From assembly GCF_009939295.1 (NCBI RefSeq), contig NZ_WVIC01000034.1, positions 1-46,136 of the forward strand: 46,136 nucleotides of DNA, given 5' to 3'. Both the position numbers and the translations under genes were made by a program. The first letter of the stretch is position 1. Each line of letters begins with the position of its first letter. Below are positions 26,671-35,838 of this stretch, in pieces. The DNA is from Petrachloros mirabilis ULC683. Its GTDB lineage: Bacteria > Cyanobacteriota > Cyanobacteriia > Thermosynechococcales > Thermosynechococcaceae. The notes under the pieces were generated by a model. That model made no database searches. It had not been told where the DNA came from and saw only the letters and a list, made by a program, of their open reading frames with translations.

Positions 26671-27990
26671 ATGCCTGTGATGTCTGTTGGTGTTGCCGTC
26701 TGGTCTAAGGCCATGCCCTGGCTGTGGGGACTCCTGTGTGCACTGTTGTTGCTCCTCTCGGGCTGTGGGCTGATTCCCCAACAGCGGGGAGATGGCTCCA
26801 TTCGGGTCACCCTTTGGCAGGGGGTGAACCCACCCCAAAACCGAGAAATTCTGCAAACTCTGGTGGATCAGTTTAATCAGGCTCATCCTGATATTGAAGT
26901 GGAGTCGCTTTACATTGGCCAACCCGACCAGCAGATGCCCAAGATCCTGGCCGCTGTGGTGGGCAATGCGCCGCCGGACTTGCTCTGGTACAACCCCACA
27001 ATTACGGGACAACTCATTGATCTGGGTGCTATTCGCCCCCTGGATGGCTGGCTGAATGCCTCCTCGGTCAAAGCCGAACTCGATCCGGCCTTGCTGGACA
27101 CCATGACCTACGCAGGACAAACTTGGTCGGTTCCCTTTGGCACCAACAATACCGGCATTTTCTACCGCCCCAGTCTTTTTGAGGCCGCCGGGATTACCAA
27201 CTTGCCCCAAACTTGGACGGAGCTGCGTCAGGTGGCGCAACAGCTCACCCGCGATACCGATGGCGATGGCCGCATTGACCAGCGGGGGATCTTCCTGGCT
27301 CTGGGGAAGGGTGACTTTGCGGTGTTTACCTGGTTGCCCTTTCTCTGGAGTGGCGGGGGCACGATTACGACCAGCCGGGACGGGGAACAGGTGAATTTGG
27401 TGAATGGGGGTGCGATCGCAGCCCTCCAGTTTTGGGCTGATTTAGTTGCGGATGGCTCTGCCATTTTGTCAGCACCCGAGCGGGGTTACGAGCTGGATAA
27501 TTTCCTGGCTGGGAATGTGGCCATGCAAATTTCTGGACCCTGGACTTTAGGGCAACTGCAACAGTCGGGCGTAGACTTTGGGGTGATCCCCATTCCCGCT
27601 GAGCAGACCCGAGCCACGGCCTTGGGGGGTGAAAACCTGTTTGTGTTTCAGACCACCCCGGAGCGGGAGCGTGCTGCCCTCGCCTTTGCTGAATATGTGA
27701 TCAGTCAAGACTTTCAAACCCAATGGGCACTGGGCACCGGCTACCTGCCCGTGAACCTGCGATCGCGCACCAGCAATGCCTACCAAGCCTTCATCGAGGC
27801 ACAACCCAGTCTGAGTGTCTTTTTAGAGCAAATGGCAGTGGCGCGATCTCGTCCCATCTTTCCCGGCTATACTCGGGTCACCGAGAACCTGGGTCGTGCC
27901 CTAGAAGCCACCCTGTTGGGTAAACAATCTCCCCAAGCCGCCCTTGAATCTGCCCAGCAACGCCTTGACCTCATTTTTGGCCGTTCCTAA
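26671..27990 (+). CDS. ABC transporter solute-binding lipoprotein, sugar type
   Basis: 439 residues of the family 1 extracellular solute-binding proteins (MalE/UgpB-like). A signal peptide ends in a lipobox LLLLSGCG with Cys around residue 31. Then come VTLWQGVNPPQN, PPDLLWYNPTITGQLIDLG and PFGTNNTGIFYRPSLFEAAGI, the hallmarks of carbohydrate-binding members. DTDGDGRIDQRG looks like the calcium-type loop seen in some homologues. No permease or ATPase gene is next to it. The ATG directly abuts the sdhA stop, so it may be translated from the same mRNA. The substrate is unknown. Confidence 0.88.
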   Translation: MPVMSVGVAVWSKAMPWLWGLLCALLLLLSGCGLIPQQRGDGSIRVTLWQGVNPPQNREILQTLVDQFNQAHPDIEVESLYIGQPDQQMPKILAAVVGNAPPDLLWYNPTITGQLIDLGAIRPLDGWLNASSVKAELDPALLDTMTYAGQTWSVPFGTNNTGIFYRPSLFEAAGITNLPQTWTELRQVAQQLTRDTDGDGRIDQRGIFLALGKGDFAVFTWLPFLWSGGGTITTSRDGEQVNLVNGGAIAALQFWADLVADGSAILSAPERGYELDNFLAGNVAMQISGPWTLGQLQQSGVDFGVIPIPAEQTRATALGGENLFVFQTTPERERAALAFAEYVISQDFQTQWALGTGYLPVNLRSRTSNAYQAFIEAQPSLSVFLEQMAVARSRPIFPGYTRVTENLGRALEATLLGKQSPQAALESAQQRLDLIFGRS

Positions 27991-28014
27991 TCCCTAACCG
28001 TAGCAGAGTCAGAC

Positions 28015-28218
28015 CTACCGACCCAGAACCGTGGAAACAATCACCGTCACCGTCGCCGCTGCAATCAGGCTAAACGCTAATTGCACCACCCATTGGGTAG
28101 CTTTTTGATAGTTATCAAATTTTTGGTTAAATTGCTCGACCTCTTGCTTTAACGCGCGCAGCTCGACCAACACTTGCTGCTGCGAATCAGGAGGGGGGGA
28201 ATTAGGTAAAGTCGTCAT
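28015..28218 (-). CDS. small single-pass membrane protein
   Basis: 67 residues. A polar N-terminus leads into a coiled-coil helix (LVELRALKQEVEQFNQKFDNYQ, split into heptads), followed by one C-terminal membrane helix (WVVQLAFSLIAAATVTVIVS). No known domain. It lies 9 bp after the Tab2-like gene on the same strand and is probably co-transcribed. A small partner or anchor protein is plausible but unproven. Confidence 0.6.
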   Translation of the reverse strand: MTTLPNSPPPDSQQQVLVELRALKQEVEQFNQKFDNYQKATQWVVQLAFSLIAAATVTVIVSTVLGR

Positions 28219-28227
28219 ACTCAGAGC

Positions 28228-29097
28228 CTACCACTCCAGCGAGGGTTCTTGCAGGATCCAAAAACCGGCAAACGAGTCTGCATTGGCATCCGTCTGCACC
28301 GCCAAAAAGTGAACCTTGCCCGCAGCCTGCTTGGCCTTCTCGAAGGACTCAATTTCTGCTATCGTCTGCGCGGTCTTCAGCGGTGCCAGCAACCAGCGAT
28401 CGCTGAGTCCTGCCTCCAAAACCAAACTAGCTTGGGGATCGCGCACCAAAGATAGACAGGCCAACTCCAACCCTGAGAGCCACCCCGCCAGGGGAACCGC
28501 ACGGGGGGAGACAATCAATACCCCCGGAATGACGCGATCAGGGGGCAGACTGGCCAGATTCCAAATCAAGGGATCACCGAAGGCAATCTCCCAATCCTGA
28601 CTCTCCGCAAAGTCCTGAGCCTGAAGAGTAACCACCCGCCAGCCCTGACCCACCAGCGCATCCGGCAAAGGCTGCATCGGAGTAGGCTCAAAAGTCGGAG
28701 GCGGTGCCAAGAGCGGCTGAAACCCCGGATGCTGAGGATAAACCTGCTCATGACGCTCTTGTAACCACTGATAGAGCGCAAAGGTACGCCGACTGGGCTG
28801 AGCCGGAATCGTTAGGGCATCACAGGCTCGCGTAATAATATTGGCCATCGGTCGCCGAAAAAAGCGAATCCGCTCAGGGACTGTCGTTTCCTGCTCCGTG
28901 CCGAGCTGCGATCGCCAAAACTCTAGCGCCTCCGTCAGTGCCGTCTGCAACCACCGTGCATTCGCCTCTGCCCCTACACAATATTTCGTAAACTCAAACC
29001 GTCGCTGCGGGTCACAGACCAATAGTTCCCACAGCTTTTTTTGACGCTCATCCGTAATCGGTCGAGAGTAAAAATCAATTTCCCAAGCGTTCGGCAT
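28228..29097 (-). CDS. Tab2/Atab2-family RNA-binding protein
   Basis: 289 residues of the family once called DUF1092. It includes chloroplast Tab2 and Atab2, which bind the psaB leader and are needed for translation of photosystem proteins. Recognised by the start WEIDFYSRPITDERQKKLWELL, the middle FFRRPMANIITRACD and WLQERHEQVYPQHPGF, and the C-terminal FAGFWILQEP. It is a soluble protein and the length is normal. The cyanobacterial member's own target has not been shown here. It precedes a small membrane protein gene and is divergent from amt. Confidence 0.85.
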   Translation of the reverse strand: MPNAWEIDFYSRPITDERQKKLWELLVCDPQRRFEFTKYCVGAEANARWLQTALTEALEFWRSQLGTEQETTVPERIRFFRRPMANIITRACDALTIPAQPSRRTFALYQWLQERHEQVYPQHPGFQPLLAPPPTFEPTPMQPLPDALVGQGWRVVTLQAQDFAESQDWEIAFGDPLIWNLASLPPDRVIPGVLIVSPRAVPLAGWLSGLELACLSLVRDPQASLVLEAGLSDRWLLAPLKTAQTIAEIESFEKAKQAAGKVHFLAVQTDANADSFAGFWILQEPSLEW

Positions 29098-29230
29098 ACT
29101 CTCTCACTGTCTTGACTAGGACACCCATGACAATCCCTCAGGGATACATCTGCAGCGGACTTTTTCCTCCTTATAGCCTTTCACAAGGCCGAGACCTGAC
29201 GCAAGAGCCTGATAAATTCTACGGCCAAAA

Positions 29231-29244
29231 GTATAGTGCTATAC
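29231..29244 (+). promoter_or_regulatory. NtcA-binding site upstream of amt
   Basis: GTATAGTGCTATAC, a perfect GTA-N8-TAC whose spacer is itself nearly palindromic. A weak -10 candidate TGCAAT follows after 23 bases, and a better-looking TACACT after 33. amt genes are established NtcA targets. Lies in the 29098-29467 gap between the tab2-like gene and amt. Confidence 0.75.
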
Positions 29245-29467
29245 AGAATTGCACTCCCTAGAACTGATGCAATCGGTTACACTAGTTAGCCTTTTTTGCA
29301 CTTCCCGTGCTAAATCGGCTTGAATCACAGCTTATCCTCACAGATCCGCGCATTTTGAACCACTGACTCACGGGATCACTATTCCTGTAAAGTCTAGCCA
29401 CTGCGGTCTTCACCTGCCTATTCAGGCAACTCGTTGTCTCTTGCTATCGAGGAAATGTTTTGTAGTG

Positions 29468-30946
29468 ATGTCTAAGTCAAATTTAAGAGGGTTCCCCCTA
29501 AGGCTAGATCGCCTGTCGCCATCTTGGCAGGCCTGTCTACCCTTGGCGGCACTAATTTTAGTCTTTTGGGTGGTCGCCGCCTCGGCGCAAGACCCCCCCA
29601 CTGAAATTGTAGAAATTGATATCGAAGAAGTTCAGACTGGCCTACAGGTCGGGTTAGATACCCTGTGGGTCTTGGTTTGTGCCTTCTTAGTCTTTTTTAT
29701 GAACGCGGGCTTCGGCATGCTTGAAACCGGGTTCTGTCGTCAGAAAAATGCAGTTAACATCCTCACCAAAAACCTAATTGTATTTGCCCTAGCCACCATT
29801 GCCTACTGGGCCATTGGTTTTGGGATCATGTTCGGCGATGGCAATGCCTTTCTTGGCTTAAATGGCTGGTTCTTGCTTGGTCCTGATAATAGCCCCCTCC
29901 TCGACGGGGAGGGATACGAGGGCATCTTTAGTGCAATTGCCTGGACTGGGGTTCCCCTAGAGGCCAAATTTTTGTTCCAGTTAGTATTCGCTGGAACAGC
30001 AGCCACAATTGTCTCTGGAGCCGTTGCCGAACGGATTAAATTTATTTCGTTTTTGATCTTTAGCTTGGTTCTGACTGGCATTCTCTACCCCATCACTGGC
30101 CACTGGATTTGGGGCGGTGGCTGGCTGGCAGACTTTGGCTTTTGGGACTTTGCAGGCTCCACCGTGGTGCACTCCGTGGGTGGGTGGGGTGCCCTGATGG
30201 GTGCGGCCATCTTGGGTCCTCGTCTTGGGCGTTATTCCGAGACAGGCGCCACCGCCATGCCCGGCCACAACATGAGCATTGCCACCTTAGGCTGCTTAAT
30301 TCTGTGGCTGGGTTGGTTTGGTTTTAACCCCGGCTCTACCATGGCAGCCGATGCGGGTGCCATTTCTCACATTGCCGTGACCACAAACTTGGCCGCTGCC
30401 TTTGGGGGGGTTGCCGCCACCTTCACCGCCTGGTTTTATCTGGGCAAGCCCGACCTATCCATGGTGATCAACGGGGTGTTGGCTGGCCTAGTGGGAATCA
30501 CCGCCCCCTGCGCCTTTGTCAACAACTTTTGGGCTGCTGTCATTGGCTTGATTGCCGGTATTTTGGTGGTCTTCTCAGTGACTATCATTGATGGCCTCAA
30601 AATTGATGACCCAGTGGGGGCATCCTCAGTTCACTTAGTCTGTGGCGTTTGGGGCACCCTAGCCGTAGGACTTTTTTCTCAAGGTCCCGATGACACTATT
30701 TATGGAGAAGGCGCTGGCCCAGCTGCTGGTCTATTTATGGGTGGGGGCATAGAACAACTCATCCCTCAAATTGTGGGGATCTTAGCTGTGGGCGGCTTTA
30801 CCGTCCTCGGCGTGACGATTACCTGGCTTGCGATCCAAGCCATTACTGGGATTCGCGTTCCCCAAGAAGAAGAGATTCGCGGTCTAGACATCGGCGAACA
30901 TGGCATGGAAGCCTACAGCGGTTTCCTCAAGGAGGAAATGCGTTAA
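29468..30946 (+). CDS. amt: ammonium transporter
   Basis: About 492 residues of the Amt/Rh family, forming a trimeric NH4+/NH3 channel. A cleavable signal peptide ending near ASAQ precedes eleven membrane helices. The first pore His lies in [17 protein letters not shown] and the second in [24 protein letters not shown] and [15 protein letters not shown] are family blocks. The ATG at 29468 is preferred over a TTG at 29441. The upstream NtcA site and glnB elsewhere in the window fit nitrogen control and PII regulation. Confidence 0.96.
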   Translation: MSKSNLRGFPLRLDRLSPSWQACLPLAALILVFWVVAASAQDPPTEIVEIDIEEVQTGLQVGLDTLWVLVCAFLVFFMNAGFGMLETGFCRQKNAVNILTKNLIVFALATIAYWAIGFGIMFGDGNAFLGLNGWFLLGPDNSPLLDGEGYEGIFSAIAWTGVPLEAKFLFQLVFAGTAATIVSGAVAERIKFISFLIFSLVLTGILYPITGHWIWGGGWLADFGFWDFAGSTVVHSVGGWGALMGAAILGPRLGRYSETGATAMPGHNMSIATLGCLILWLGWFGFNPGSTMAADAGAISHIAVTTNLAAAFGGVAATFTAWFYLGKPDLSMVINGVLAGLVGITAPCAFVNNFWAAVIGLIAGILVVFSVTIIDGLKIDDPVGASSVHLVCGVWGTLAVGLFSQGPDDTIYGEGAGPAAGLFMGGGIEQLIPQIVGILAVGGFTVLGVTITWLAIQAITGIRVPQEEEIRGLDIGEHGMEAYSGFLKEEMR

Positions 30947-30999
30947 TCCAAAGTCTCTAAATTCGAGACTCACTTAGCTTCTACAATTTCCGCAAAACC

Positions 31000-31070
31000 A
31001 GGACTGGCACAAGATACTTGCTTGACGGGACTCATCAATAGTAGTCCGCAGCACTTTTGTGACCAGTCCT
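31000..31070. other. long imperfect inverted repeat (hairpin)
   Basis: AGGACTGG (31000) pairs with CCAGTCCT (31063-31070), and the helix continues with CACAA/TTGTG after a 1-nt bulge, giving 13 bp. An inner GGACT/AGTCC hairpin caps it. It lies 50-120 bp after amt. There is no T run, so it is not an ordinary terminator. Confidence 0.5.
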
Positions 31071-31111
31071 TTGCCGTAAAGGCCAACCCCCAGGACGCCG
31101 CAGCCATAACT

Positions 31112-31152
31112 GTAACCACGTTTACGGATTTGGGTTGCACCTAAAGTATATT
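31112..31152 (+). promoter_or_regulatory. NtcA-activated promoter (predicted)
   Basis: GTAACCACGTTTAC (31112-31125), then 21 bases, then TATATT (31147-31152). This matches GTA-N8-TAC-N20-24-TAN3T, the form of class II NtcA promoters, and places the start site near 31159. The next coding sequence is 530 bp away, so the transcript would be a long leader or a separate small RNA. Confidence 0.65.
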
Positions 31153-31410
31153 TTTATTCAGAACAGGGAAATCTAGGAAAAGTAAGTGCTACAGTAAGCA
31201 CCAGTCCAGATTTGGGGTATAGACTTCTACCAATGGCATCTAGCGCCAAACTCAAAGAGACGGCAAACAGGCGCATAGCGGGGGTAATCTGCCTAGGTTG
31301 CAGCAGTCACATCGAGCTTGTATCAACTCTTGCTCCATCCCAATCAACATCAAGCTAGCCTTAAAACCTTGTTGGCAAGGAGCTATTGGAAACCAAAAAG
31401 ATGATTTAGT

Positions 31411-31470
31411 GGTCTGTAACACTAAAATCAACGGGCATGATTTAGAGGTAAGAAGATCTAAATCATGCCC
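31411..31470 (-). other. two adjacent hairpins, one with minus-strand terminator features
   Basis: A perfect 14-bp stem, GGGCATGATTTAGA (31433-31446) with TCTAAATCATGCCC (31457-31470). Beside it, GATTTAGTG/CACTAAAATC (31412-31429) is followed on the minus strand by ATCTTTTTGG. The second could terminate a minus-strand RNA. The first lacks a T tail in either direction. Confidence 0.5.
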
Positions 31471-31500
31471 CTAGGAGCGAAAAACAGACCCTCAAGCAAC

Positions 31501-31615
31501 AGACCCTCAGTGAGCCCACCTCAGAGCGTGGTAATCGAGGGATATAAGTATAGATTACAGCACCCATGTGGGATTTGGATTCGGTGTAATCCATCGAAAT
31601 ACCTACTGAGGGTCT
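31501..31615. ncRNA. candidate structured leader element with alternative pairings
   Basis: Closed by a perfect 11-bp stem, AGACCCTCAGT (31501-31511) with ACTGAGGGTCT (31605-31615). Inside, GATTAC at 31553-31558 can pair either with GTAATC at 31531-31536 or with GTAATC at 31586-31591, while GGATT/AATCC (31577-31592) competes with the latter. A second AGACCCTCA at 31486-31494 offers another partner for the 3' arm. Such exclusive pairings suggest a switch. No known riboswitch family is recognised. Confidence 0.45.
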
Positions 31616-31692
31616 TCAAGCGATATGATTGGTAAATGATTAAGAAAATCTAAAGATGTTAATGTTGTCCTGTTTGGAATGAGGAGACGGCT

Positions 31693-32037
31693 GTGTTTGT
31701 TAGATTGGCAGACCAACATCGGCAATTCGTCCGAGATTTGGTGATGAACCTCAAAGCTTTAGCAATCGTGCTAGAGAAGCGCGGTTTTTTGGCATCTTGC
31801 TACACCTGTGGCGGCCAAATGAACGGTGCATCATTTATGGTGAGCTTGGGAAACGACCATCTGATCCGCTTCTTGGTGTCAGATTACGGGATCACTTGGA
31901 CTGAAATGCGAGATGACCGCGAGTTGATGAAGCTAGAGGGTGCAGAGGCGATTGCGCAGCTCCAAGATCTAGCCAATTTGGTTAAGTACGATCAGCAATC
32001 AGCTCAAACCACAACCCTGCTGGCTGAACTGACCTAG
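31693..32037 (+). CDS. DUF1815 family protein
   Basis: A 114-residue cyanobacteria-specific protein, GTG start with a GAGGAG ribosome binding site. Strongly patterned blocks are FVRDLVMNLKALAIVLEKRG, SCYTCGGQMNGASFMVSLG and IRFLVSDYGITWTEMRDDRE. Two Cys residues (SCYTCGG) could bind metal or form a disulfide. The function is unknown. Its long upstream region carries an NtcA-type promoter and hairpins, and amt precedes it, so a link to nitrogen status is inferred. The 30947-31692 gap has no other gene. Confidence 0.8.
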   Translation: MFVRLADQHRQFVRDLVMNLKALAIVLEKRGFLASCYTCGGQMNGASFMVSLGNDHLIRFLVSDYGITWTEMRDDRELMKLEGAEAIAQLQDLANLVKYDQQSAQTTTLLAELT

Positions 32038-32248
32038 ACAACGACTCAGACACCTTGGCAGCCAGACAAAATCTCTATTGCAATGACATCTAAAACCGAT
32101 CCCAGACCTATATGCTCTCAGGGATGTCAAAATGTTACGCTGAATTCACCTGTATTCATCCAGTACACTCTGAAGGTTTAGATCTTGAACTCCAGAGAGG
32201 GTGGGTATGAGTCTTTAGGTATTTACACTCCCATCATCATCCGTGAGT

Positions 32249-33157
32249 ATGAACAGCGTGCTTGCACCTTGGCAGCATCAGTTTATTGAAACCAACCACA
32301 TTCGTCTTCATTACGTTACCCAAGGAGAAGGGGAGTTAGTGGTTCTCCTGCATGGGTTTGCTGAATTTTGGTACTCTTGGCGCTATCAGTTGCCAGAGTT
32401 GGCTCGACACTTCAAGGTTGTGGTTCCTGATCTGCGAGGCTATAACGATTCTGATAAGCCCCAAGGCGGTTATGACTTAACCACACTGGGTACTGATATT
32501 TTGGGACTCATTCACAATCTGGGTTATCGGCAGGCACATGTTGTCGGTCATGATTGTGGTGGCATGATTGTCTGGCATCTCGCTCAACATTACCCAGATG
32601 CACTCAAGGGGATTGCCCTGCTCAATGCACCTCACCCACAGCATTTAGTTCAGGATCTGATCGGCAACTGGGATCAGATGCGTCGGAATTGGCCTTTGTT
32701 AGCCATGCAAGTTCCGGGAGTTCCTGAGTGGCTGATTCGCCAAAACCTGCAACAGTTCTTGCGGGAGTGGTTTCAATCCCAGGCAATTCGTAAAGCGGCT
32801 TTTTCCAGTGAAACCTTGCGGATTTACCGAGCTGCCCTTGAAAAAACGGGTGTTGTTACATCCGCACTCAATTCTTATCGTCAATTATTTTCTGCTGGCC
32901 AGTGGCTCTCTCGTCTTGGGCGTCTCCCCCAACCCATTCAGGTGCCTGCTTTGGTGCTCTGGGGAGAAGAAGACAGTCTTTTGAGCCCCCAATCTCAAGC
33001 CACCTTAGAGCAGTTGATCAAGGCACCGTTCCGGTTCAAGGCGATTCCAGAGTGTGGCCATTGGATTCAACAGGAAGTTCCCCGCCTGGTCAATCGAGAG
33101 CTGCTCAGTTTTCTACGCGGTTTTGAAAACTCAGATCTGCAAACATTGGACTCCTAG
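32249..33157 (+). CDS. alpha/beta hydrolase, epoxide hydrolase-like
   Basis: About 302 residues. The oxyanion motif is HGFAEFWYSW, the nucleophile Asp lies in GHDCGGMIVWHL, and the catalytic His in CGHWIQQEVP. A cap domain sits between, with the acid around LWGEEDSLL. The Asp nucleophile and the HGF-x-W pattern place it with epoxide hydrolases and haloalkane dehalogenases. The substrate is not predictable. The ATG at 32249 is used; a GTG two codons earlier is possible. It is convergent with aroB, 11 bp apart. Confidence 0.83.
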   Translation: MNSVLAPWQHQFIETNHIRLHYVTQGEGELVVLLHGFAEFWYSWRYQLPELARHFKVVVPDLRGYNDSDKPQGGYDLTTLGTDILGLIHNLGYRQAHVVGHDCGGMIVWHLAQHYPDALKGIALLNAPHPQHLVQDLIGNWDQMRRNWPLLAMQVPGVPEWLIRQNLQQFLREWFQSQAIRKAAFSSETLRIYRAALEKTGVVTSALNSYRQLFSAGQWLSRLGRLPQPIQVPALVLWGEEDSLLSPQSQATLEQLIKAPFRFKAIPECGHWIQQEVPRLVNRELLSFLRGFENSDLQTLDS

Positions 33158-33168
33158 GGCAGTCTTGA

Positions 33169-34284
33169 TTAAGCTTGCATGTGGCTCAGTACCGCTCGAA
33201 TCACCTCAGGTGGCACTTGATCGCTCAGGGTAGCGGTTCCGATACCCGTGGGTAAAACAAACCGTACCCGTCCTCCAGCCACTTTCTTGTCTGTTTGCAG
33301 CAGCTCTAAGACAGCATTGGGGTCTAACTCAGTGGGTAAATGGGTAGGCAGCCCAGCGCCCTGAATAAGCTGCTGCTGACGCTCCAATCCCTGGGCAGAC
33401 CACAGTCCCAGCGCGACAGAAATCTGACCAGCTGCGATCATGCCTAAGCCCACTGCTTCACCATGGTTGAACTGACGATACCCCGTGAGGCTTTCAATGG
33501 CATGGCCAATCGTATGACCGTAGTTCAGAATTGCCCGCAGACCCGCCTCTTTTTCATCCTTACTGACGACATCGGCTTTAGCTTGGCAGGAGCGCTGCAA
33601 AATTTCTGCGAGCTGAGCCTCAGATAGGTCGCGGTAGCGATCCAGTCTTGGACATTGCTCTAGTTGTGCAAACAGTTGCGCATCCCAAATGACTCCATAT
33701 TTGATCACCTCAGCCATAGCGGCCCTAAATTCACGAGCTGGTAAAGTTTTGAGGGTTTGGGGATCAATCACCACCAGTCTGGGTTGATGAAAGGCTCCAA
33801 TGAGGTTCTTGCCTTGGGGGTGATTCACCCCAGTTTTGCCACCAATCGCCGCGTCTACCATGGCCAGCAGACTAGTGGGCACCTGAATCACTGCTATGCC
33901 TCGTAACCAGGTTGCTGCTGCGAATCCGGTCATGTCTCCGATCACCCCACCGCCTAGGGCAATGAGCGTAGAGCTACGCTCAAGCCGATGCCTCAAGGCA
34001 GCATCATAAATTTTTTGGAGGGATTTGAGGGTTTTGTAACGCTCCCCAGCCGGCAAGAGCAAGAAGTCAACCTGAAAACCTGCCTGGGTTAAGGTTTGGA
34101 CTAGGAGTTCCCCATAATGTTTCCAGATTTGAGGATTGGAAACAATCAGCATTTTGGAGCCGAGGGTGCCCCTGATACAGTCCGAACTTTGCAGTCGGTC
34201 TCCTAAATGAGAGAGCTGCCCTGGCGCAATCAGGATCTGATAGGCATTTTGAGGGAGCGAAACGGGAATAACGGTCGATTCCAT
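33169..34284 (-). CDS. aroB: 3-dehydroquinate synthase
   Basis: 371 residues. Converts DAHP to 3-dehydroquinate, the second step of the shikimate pathway, using NAD+ and a divalent metal. Diagnostic blocks are [22 protein letters not shown] (split here for length), [19 protein letters not shown], and metal-binding residues in [18 protein letters not shown] and [11 protein letters not shown]. Complete and of normal length. The 34285-34516 spacer to the divergent peptidase gene shows no clear promoter motif. Confidence 0.96.
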   Translation of the reverse strand: MESTVIPVSLPQNAYQILIAPGQLSHLGDRLQSSDCIRGTLGSKMLIVSNPQIWKHYGELLVQTLTQAGFQVDFLLLPAGERYKTLKSLQKIYDAALRHRLERSSTLIALGGGVIGDMTGFAAATWLRGIAVIQVPTSLLAMVDAAIGGKTGVNHPQGKNLIGAFHQPRLVVIDPQTLKTLPAREFRAAMAEVIKYGVIWDAQLFAQLEQCPRLDRYRDLSEAQLAEILQRSCQAKADVVSKDEKEAGLRAILNYGHTIGHAIESLTGYRQFNHGEAVGLGMIAAGQISVALGLWSAQGLERQQQLIQGAGLPTHLPTELDPNAVLELLQTDKKVAGGRVRFVLPTGIGTATLSDQVPPEVIRAVLSHMQA

Positions 34285-34516
34285 GAACTTGTAAAGACTG
34301 GGGGTGAATATCCCAAAGAAAATCTCAGAAACCTATCGTAACTCTTTGAGGGGATTGGGGTACATTAGCGAAAGTGGCCTAGTGTTTCGTCAGGAAAATT
34401 TTGAGGGGGCGAAGACCCCACAAAGTTTAACCCCATTCTGCTTCTATCTCTCAAATTAAAGCTGGCAGACCACTAGGCGCTCTGAATTGAGGGAGGGGTG
34501 ATTGTATTTGCAAACT

Positions 34517-35749
34517 ATGGTGAAGTTTTTCCATACACTCGCGGGGCAGTCTCACCACCTGCTATCTTGCCTAAGATTTTTGCGCTTGCGGGGTTCTAGT
34601 CTCTTGCTCGCACTTTTCATGGGGCTATTGGGGCTTGTGGGGGTCTGGCATTTGCTGATGCCTGCTCCGGTACAGGCATCAGCTTCGGTCGATGAGTTAC
34701 AGAAACACCAAGAACTCCTCGAAGATTATCGTTCAGGGGTTAGTCAGCAGCGCCGGAAGTTAACCGACTTAGAGGAGGCTGCCCGAGATCGACTCGACGG
34801 TCTTGAGAGCAACCTGGCCACCACCGAATCTCAAATTGCCGCCCAAGAAGCCCAGTTCCAGGCCGCTACTGACAAGCTACAGCAAATTGAAGCTGATTTA
34901 GAAAAGGCTGAGAAAGTCTTTGACCAGAAGCAGGCCAATACTGTGGCGCGCCTGCGGTATTTGCAACGGCAGCAACTGCATAATCCTTGGGCTACTTTGC
35001 TGCAAAGCCAAACTCTGGAGCAGCTCATACAGCGGCGGCATCAGCTCAAACAGGTGTATGCTGCTGACCAAAAGGTGCTGGTGTCTCTACAACAGCAGCG
35101 CTCAGCAATCAATGACCAAAAAATGCTGGCAGAACTGCAAAAAAATCAGGTCGCCTTGCTCAAAAATCAGTTGTTGGCTCAAAAGTCGGAGTTTGAAGCC
35201 CAGGCTAAGGCTCAAAGTCAGCTCGTGTCACGTCTGAATGCTGACCGACAGGCTTTGGAGGCTGCTGAAAATCAACTGGTCGAAGACTCTCGCCGACTGG
35301 GGATCATCATTCAGCAGCGCTTAGCTGTTCGTACTACCCTCCCAGGGGTGGATCGGATTTTGGGCACCGGCCAAATGGGCATTCCAGCCCAAGGCCCGAT
35401 CACCAGTCATTTTGGGTGGCGGCAACACCCGATTTTAGGCTCAAGTCGCTTTCATTCTGGCACTGACTTTGGGGCAGAGCATGGGAGTCCAATTTGGGCG
35501 GCTGATGCTGGATTCGTGATTTTTGCGGGTTGGTATGGTGGCTACGGCAATACGGTGGTGCTAGATCATGGGAATGGCCTAACAACGCTATATGCCCATG
35601 CCAGTGAGATTTTAGTTGCGGAAGGTCAGCCTGTCCAAAAGGGGCAGGTCATTGCTGCTGTGGGGTCTACCGGGTTATCCACGGGGCCTCACCTGCATTT
35701 TGAGGTGCATCGCCAGGGTGAGCCGATGGATCCCCTCGCTTTTTTGTAG
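34517..35749 (+). CDS. EnvC-like M23 peptidase with coiled coil
   Basis: About 410 residues. An N-terminal membrane or signal segment (LLLALFMGLLGLVGVWHLL) leads to a long coiled coil from about residue 50 to 260, then a C-terminal LytM/M23 domain. The zinc site looks complete: HSGTDFG supplies His and Asp, and GPHLHFEVH supplies the others, so it may cleave peptidoglycan itself rather than only activate amidases as EnvC does. Likely acts in cell separation. The ATG at 34517 is preferred over a TTG at 34502. Confidence 0.87.
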   Translation: MVKFFHTLAGQSHHLLSCLRFLRLRGSSLLLALFMGLLGLVGVWHLLMPAPVQASASVDELQKHQELLEDYRSGVSQQRRKLTDLEEAARDRLDGLESNLATTESQIAAQEAQFQAATDKLQQIEADLEKAEKVFDQKQANTVARLRYLQRQQLHNPWATLLQSQTLEQLIQRRHQLKQVYAADQKVLVSLQQQRSAINDQKMLAELQKNQVALLKNQLLAQKSEFEAQAKAQSQLVSRLNADRQALEAAENQLVEDSRRLGIIIQQRLAVRTTLPGVDRILGTGQMGIPAQGPITSHFGWRQHPILGSSRFHSGTDFGAEHGSPIWAADAGFVIFAGWYGGYGNTVVLDHGNGLTTLYAHASEILVAEGQPVQKGQVIAAVGSTGLSTGPHLHFEVHRQGEPMDPLAFL

Positions 35750-35838
35750 CTCGGGTCACCCTCTAGCACAACAAGGGGCAAAACCAGTATACTGGTGGCC
35801 TTGGTAATTCTGGTGATCAGGGGTTGCCGCCGTATTGA

